Positions 60,118 through 64,000 of a stretch of 64,000 bases of DNA are shown piece by piece. The notes under the pieces are model-generated. The model ran no database searches, was not told the DNA's origin, and was given only the letters and a program-made list of their open reading frames with translations. Position 1 is the stretch's first letter. Every line of letters starts with the position of its first letter. The position numbers and the translations under genes are program-made. The DNA is taken from NCBI RefSeq assembly GCF_028475105.1, contig NZ_CP116936.1, forward strand, positions 2,604,001-2,668,000, written 5' to 3'. The stretch is from Micromonospora sp. LH3U1 (GTDB lineage Bacteria; Actinomycetota; Actinomycetes; Mycobacteriales; Micromonosporaceae).

Positions 60118-60204
60118 CGGGTGGTAAAGGTCGCGACCGATCCCGACACCGACCGCAGTGGTGATTACACTGCCGCGGAACGACCTCAAACGCTTAGGAG
60201 TGCC

Positions 60205-61398
60205 GTGACACGCCGCCTCTTTACGTCCGAATCGGTCACGGAAGGCCACCCGGACAAGATCGCCGACCAGATCAGCGATGGCATCCTCGACGCGCTGCTG
60301 GCCGAGGACCCCCACAGCCGCGTGGCGGTGGAGACCATGATCACCACCGGCCAGGTGCACATCGCCGGTGAGGTGACCACCAAGGCGTACGCCGACATCC
60401 CGACGATCGTCCGTCGGACCATCCTCGACATCGGCTACGACTCATCGAAGAAGGGCTTCGACGGCGCCTCCTGTGGGGTCAGCGTCTCCATCGGTGCACA
60501 GTCCGAGGACATCGCGCAGGGCGTGGACAATGCCTTCGAGTTGCGGACCGGGGCGTCGGAGAGCGCGCTGGACGCGCAGGGCGCCGGCGACCAGGGCATG
60601 ATGTTCGGCTTCGCCTGCTCGGAGACGCCCGAGCTGATGCCGCTGCCGATCGCTCTCGCTCACCGGCTGGCCCGTCGCCTCGCCGCGGCGCGCAAGGACG
60701 GCACGATTCCCTACCTGCGGCCGGACGGCAAGACCCAGGTGACCATCGAGTACGAGGGGCTGCGCCCGGTCCGGCTGAACACCGTGGTCGTGTCCAGCCA
60801 GCACGCCGCGGACATCTCGCTCGACTCGCTGCTCACTCCGGACGTGCGCGACCATGTGATCTCCCCGGAGCTGGAGAGCCTGGGTCTGGACACCGACGGC
60901 TACCGGCTGCTGGTCAACCCGACCGGCCGGTTCGAGATCGGTGGCCCGATGGGTGACGCCGGGCTGACCGGCCGCAAGATCATCGTCGACACCTACGGCG
61001 GGTACGCCCGGCACGGTGGCGGCGCGTTCTCCGGCAAGGATCCGTCCAAGGTGGACCGCTCTGCCGCGTACGCGATGCGTTGGGTGGCCAAGAACGTCGT
61101 CGCCGCCGGTCTGGCCGAGCGGTGCGAGGTGCAGGTCGCGTACGCCATCGGCAAGGCCCACCCGGTGAGCCTGTTCATCGAGACGTTCGGCACCGAGACC
61201 GTGCCGGTCTCCTCGATCGAGAAGGCCGTCGCCGAGGTGTTCGACCTGCGTCCGGCCGCGATCATCCGGGACCTCAACCTGCTCCGCCCGATCTACCAGC
61301 AGACCGCCGCGTACGGCCACTTCGGCCGGGAGCTGCCGGACCTGACCTGGGAGAGCACCGACCGGGCCGCCGACCTCAAGTCGGCCGCGGGAGCCTGA
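60205..61398 (+). CDS. metK: S-adenosylmethionine synthase
   Basis: 397 residues from GTG 60205, chosen for TAGGAG five bases upstream and because the product then starts [20 protein letters not shown] as in the family. [21 protein letters not shown] and the P-loop-like [19 protein letters not shown] are present. Makes SAM, which BioA in this window also uses. No SAM riboswitch was seen upstream. Confidence 0.97.
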   Translation: MTRRLFTSESVTEGHPDKIADQISDGILDALLAEDPHSRVAVETMITTGQVHIAGEVTTKAYADIPTIVRRTILDIGYDSSKKGFDGASCGVSVSIGAQSEDIAQGVDNAFELRTGASESALDAQGAGDQGMMFGFACSETPELMPLPIALAHRLARRLAAARKDGTIPYLRPDGKTQVTIEYEGLRPVRLNTVVVSSQHAADISLDSLLTPDVRDHVISPELESLGLDTDGYRLLVNPTGRFEIGGPMGDAGLTGRKIIVDTYGGYARHGGGAFSGKDPSKVDRSAAYAMRWVAKNVVAAGLAERCEVQVAYAIGKAHPVSLFIETFGTETVPVSSIEKAVAEVFDLRPAAIIRDLNLLRPIYQQTAAYGHFGRELPDLTWESTDRAADLKSAAGA

Positions 61399-61413
61399 CC
61401 GCCACCAGGCGTA

Positions 61414-61447
61414 GCGACCGGCGACCCGCTGAGGGGTCGCCGGTCGC
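61414..61447 (+). terminator. hairpin between metK and priA
   Basis: GCGACCGGCGACCC and GGGTCGCCGGTCGC form an exact 14-bp stem with a six-base loop, 15 bases after the metK stop. It overlaps any priA start upstream of 61458, so it makes that start choice uncertain. Confidence 0.7.
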
Positions 61448-61457
61448 GCGCGTCTGC

Positions 61458-63373
61458 GTGGATGTCCCGCTGGCGCACCTGGACCGGCCGTTCGACTACC
61501 TGGTGCCGGCGGAGCTGGACGAGGTGGCGGTGCCCGGAACCCGGGTGAAGGTGCGCTTCGCCGGTCAGCTCGTCGACGGGTGGTTGCTGTCCCGCGCCGA
61601 CGACTCCGGGCACACCGGCCGCCTCGCGTACCTGGAGAAGGTGGTCTCGCCGGAGCCGGTGCTGGCGCCCGAGGTCGCCCGGTTGGCCCGGGCGGTCGCC
61701 GACCGGTACGCGGGCAGCCTCGCCGACGTGCTCCGGCTCGCCGTGCCGCCCCGGCACGCGCGGGTGGAGAAGGAACCCCGCGAGGACCAGCCCAGCCCAG
61801 CGGCCACCGCCGAGGCCGAGGCGGTCGACCCGCGCGGGTGGCGGGACTACCCGACCGGCCCGGCGCTGCTGCGCGCGCTCACCGACGGTCGGGCCCCCGC
61901 GCGGTCTGGTCGGCGCTGCCCGGCGAGGACTGGGCGGCGCGCTACGCCGACGCGGTGGCCGCCACCGTCGCCGGCGGGCGCGGCGCGGTGGTCGTGGTGC
62001 CCGACGCTCGAGACCTCGACCGGCTGGACGCCGCGCTCACCGCCGTGCTCGGGCCGGGGCGGCATGTCAGCCTCTCCGCCGCGCTCGGGCCGGCCCGCCG
62101 CTACCGGGCGTTCCTCGCCGCCCGCCGTGGGCAGGTGCCTGTGGTGATCGGTACCCGGGCGGCGATGTTCGCCCCGGTGGACCGGCTCGGCCTGGTCGCC
62201 GTCTGGGACGACGGCGACGACCTGCACTCCGAGCCCCGGGCTCCCTACCCGCACGCCCGCGACGTGCTGCTCACCCGTGTCCAGCTCGCCGAGGCGGGCG
62301 CGCTGGTCGGCGGGTACGCCCGCACCGCCGAGGCACAGCTGCTGCTGGAGACCGGCTGGGCTCGGGAGGTGGTGGCCGACCGGGCGACCGTGCGGGCTCG
62401 AATCCCGGCCATCGCGCCGACCGGCGACGACCCACAACTGGCCCGCGACCCCGGGGCCGCCACCGCCCGGCTGCCCAGCCTGGCCTGGACGGCTGCCCGC
62501 GACGCCATCCGGCAGGACCTGCCGGTGCTGGTGCAGGTGCCCCGACGCGGCTACCTGCCGTCGATCTCCTGCGACCAGTGCCGCACCCCGGCACGGTGCG
62601 AGCACTGCGCAGGCCCACTCGCGCTGCCCTCGGCCGGCGGCACCCCGGCCTGCCGGTGGTGCGCTCGGGTGGCCGCCGCGTACGCCTGCCCGCAGTGCGG
62701 TGGGCGGCGGCTGCGGGCCGCGGTGACCGGCGCCCGGCGCACCGCCGAGGAGCTGGGCCGAGCGTTCCCCGGCGTGCCGGTGCGCACCTCGGGGCGTGAG
62801 GAGGTGCTGACCGACGTGCCCGGCGGTGCGGCCCTGGTGGTGGCCACGCCCGGTGCCGAGCCGGTGGCCGAGGGCGGCTACGGCGCGGTGCTGCTGCTCG
62901 ACTCGTGGGCCCTGCTGACCCGGGCCGACCTGCGGGCCGGCGAGGAGGCGCTGCGCCGCTGGCTGGCGGCGGCGGCCCTGGCCCGTCCGGCACCGTCGGG
63001 CCGGGTGGTGGTGGTCGCCGACGGCGCGCTCGCTCCGGTGCAGGCGCTGCTGCGGTGGGACGCCGCCTGGTTCGCCGGCCGGGAGTTGGCCGAGCGCCGG
63101 GAGCTTGGCTTCCCGCCGGCCGTACGGATGGCGAGCCTCACCGGTCCGGCCACGGCGGTGGCGGACCTGCTCGCCGCGGCCCGGCTGCCCGACGACGCCG
63201 AGGTGCTCGGGCCGGTGCCGGCCGAGGAGGGGCGGGAACGGATGCTGGTCCGGGTGCCCCGGGCCCGGGCTGCCGCGCTCGCCGAGGCGCTGCACTCGGC
63301 CGCGGGCGCTCGCGCTGCCCGTAAGGCCGCCGACCCGGTCCGTCTCCAGGTCGATCCGTTGAGCCTGTTCTGA
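61458..63373 (+). CDS. priA: primosomal protein PriA (helicase-less actinobacterial type), reading frame broken once
   Basis: The first frame gives VPLAHLDRPFDYLVPAELDE, the 3'-DNA-binding domain, and YLEKVVSPEPVLAPEV. It fails after ALTDGRAP; the frame one base back continues VWSALPGEDWAARYADAV to the end. One C missing from the run at 61894-61898 explains this. The Walker A GSGKT of true PriA is replaced by LPGEDW and the DEAH box by WDDGDDLH, as in other actinobacteria, so no helicase activity is expected. Zinc-binding Cys are kept (CDQCRTPARCEHC, CRWC, CPQCGG). Start unsure: GTG 61458 or a rare CTG at 61395 that overlaps metK. Confidence 0.85.
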
Positions 63374-63625
63374 CTGTTTCGGCTGGTGCCGACACCTGGC
63401 TGCCCTGGCCCGCGGCGGTGGCCTCGCACACCGCGTCCGGCAAAGCGCTGGAGTCAGGGTGGTAGCATCGCCCGTCATGCTCGGGCGTACGACGGCCTCA
63501 GGTCACGGCACCGCGTCAGACGGGCGGGCCGAGCTGAAGTCCGCTGTATGGCGCGACGGTGGCGGGAACGCGTCGGACGCGATGTCGATGATGTCAAACA
63601 GCCGGTTATCAGGGGTGGACCAGTC

Positions 63626-64000
63626 GTGACCGTTCGACAATCGATCGTCTTCAACGGCGACCTCGGCAGCGGCAAGAGCACCGTGTCGGTGGAGATCGCC
63701 AAGCGGCTCGGGATGCGCCGGGTCAGCGTGGGTGATCTCTACCGGGAGATGGCGCAGCAGCGGCAGATGACCGCTCTGCAGCTCAACCTGCACGCCGAGC
63801 TCGACCAGGCCGTCGACGGCTACGTCGACCAGCTCCAGCGGGACATCGCCGCCTCCGGTGAGCCCCTGATCATGGACTCTCGGCTGGCCTGGCACTTCTT
63901 CACCGACGCGCTGAAGGTGCACATGATCACCGAGCCGGGCGAGGCGGCCCGCCGGGTGCTCGCCCGCCCCTCCGGGCCGGCGGAGAGCTACGCCTCCCTG
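63626..64000 (+). CDS. P-loop nucleotide kinase, (d)CMP kinase-like (cut by window edge)
   Basis: 125 residues visible from GTG 63626 (AGGGG upstream). P-loop GDLGSGKST at about 11-19, then VSVGDLYREMAQQRQMT as in cytidylate-kinase-like proteins, IMDSRLAWHFF and ALKVHMI as the Walker B region. This is the AAA_33/Cytidylate_kin2 group, found as a stand-alone protein in actinomycetes. The substrate and the C-terminal lid lie outside the window. Confidence 0.8.
   Translation, partial: MTVRQSIVFNGDLGSGKSTVSVEIAKRLGMRRVSVGDLYREMAQQRQMTALQLNLHAELDQAVDGYVDQLQRDIAASGEPLIMDSRLAWHFFTDALKVHMITEPGEAARRVLARPSGPAESYASL

Noticed and set aside
60118..60204. SAM riboswitch before metK
   Set aside because: The leader is only 87 bases and has neither the four-way-junction elements nor a terminator stem.
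63374..63625. Gene between priA and the nucleotide kinase
   Set aside because: Frames are short, lack ribosome sites and show no motif; treated as intergenic.

Overview
The window reads as chromosome of a high-GC actinomycete, most likely Micromonospora or a close relative in Micromonosporaceae. The evidence is the strong G/C bias at third codon positions, frequent GTG starts, a BldD regulator, an actinobacterial integration host factor (mihF), a helicase-less PriA and a gene order that matches the actinobacterial core. No rRNA, tRNA, CRISPR array, transposase or phage gene was seen.

Layout. 0-3.8 kb: start of a membrane-anchored cyclophilin, a glyoxalase-II-like hydrolase, hisS and an acyl-ACP desaturase behind a palindromic operator. 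3.9-13.6 kb: accessory genes around aspS: thioesterase/HxlR pair, secreted S1 protease, two DUF998 membrane proteins, an RmlD-like reductase, an ArsR-type regulator with an MFS exporter, and an acetyltransferase. 13.8-25.2 kb: rarA, a long Pro-rich membrane protein (frame broken), two small membrane proteins, alaS, ruvX, mltG, aroE. 25.3-39.7 kb: a large insert between aroE and aroC with a secreted inhibitor, a secreted GH26-type glycosidase, a secreted delta-60-repeat protein and two tight operons for a surface polysaccharide (acyltransferase, Wzz-like, Wzy-like, Wzx-like, sulfotransferase, APH-like kinase; then an Alg14/Alg13-type pair and a GT2). 39.8-44.8 kb: aroC, aroK, a hydrolase/WYL-regulator pair, aroB, aroQ. 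44.9-46.5 kb: efp, nusB and convergent bldD. 46.7-57.5 kb: the pyrimidine operon pyrR-pyrB-pyrC-carA-carB-pyrD, with bioA lodged before pyrF, behind a PyrR-type RNA element. 57.7-64.0 kb: mihF, a gmk-like gene, rpoZ, coaBC, metK, priA and the start of a P-loop nucleotide kinase.

How the genes work together. The aro genes supply the shikimate pathway from DAHP to chorismate (aroB, aroQ, aroE, aroK and aroC are here; DAHP synthase and EPSP synthase are not). The pyr genes make UMP from bicarbonate and glutamine. mihF, gmk, rpoZ, coaBC and metK form the usual actinobacterial housekeeping row. The polysaccharide block contains chain-length, polymerase, flippase and glycosyltransferase functions plus possible sulfation, phosphorylation and acylation, but no recognisable priming transferase.

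Two cross-cutting observations matter to a reader. First, three genes (the Pro-rich protein, pyrD, priA) are broken by single-base frame changes, all in the same direction (-1) and in or near G/C runs; this looks like undercalled homopolymers rather than true decay. Second, several short intergenic repeat families recur: palindromes with GTYGATC ends, and a 45-47 bp element that begins on the stop codon of the upstream gene.
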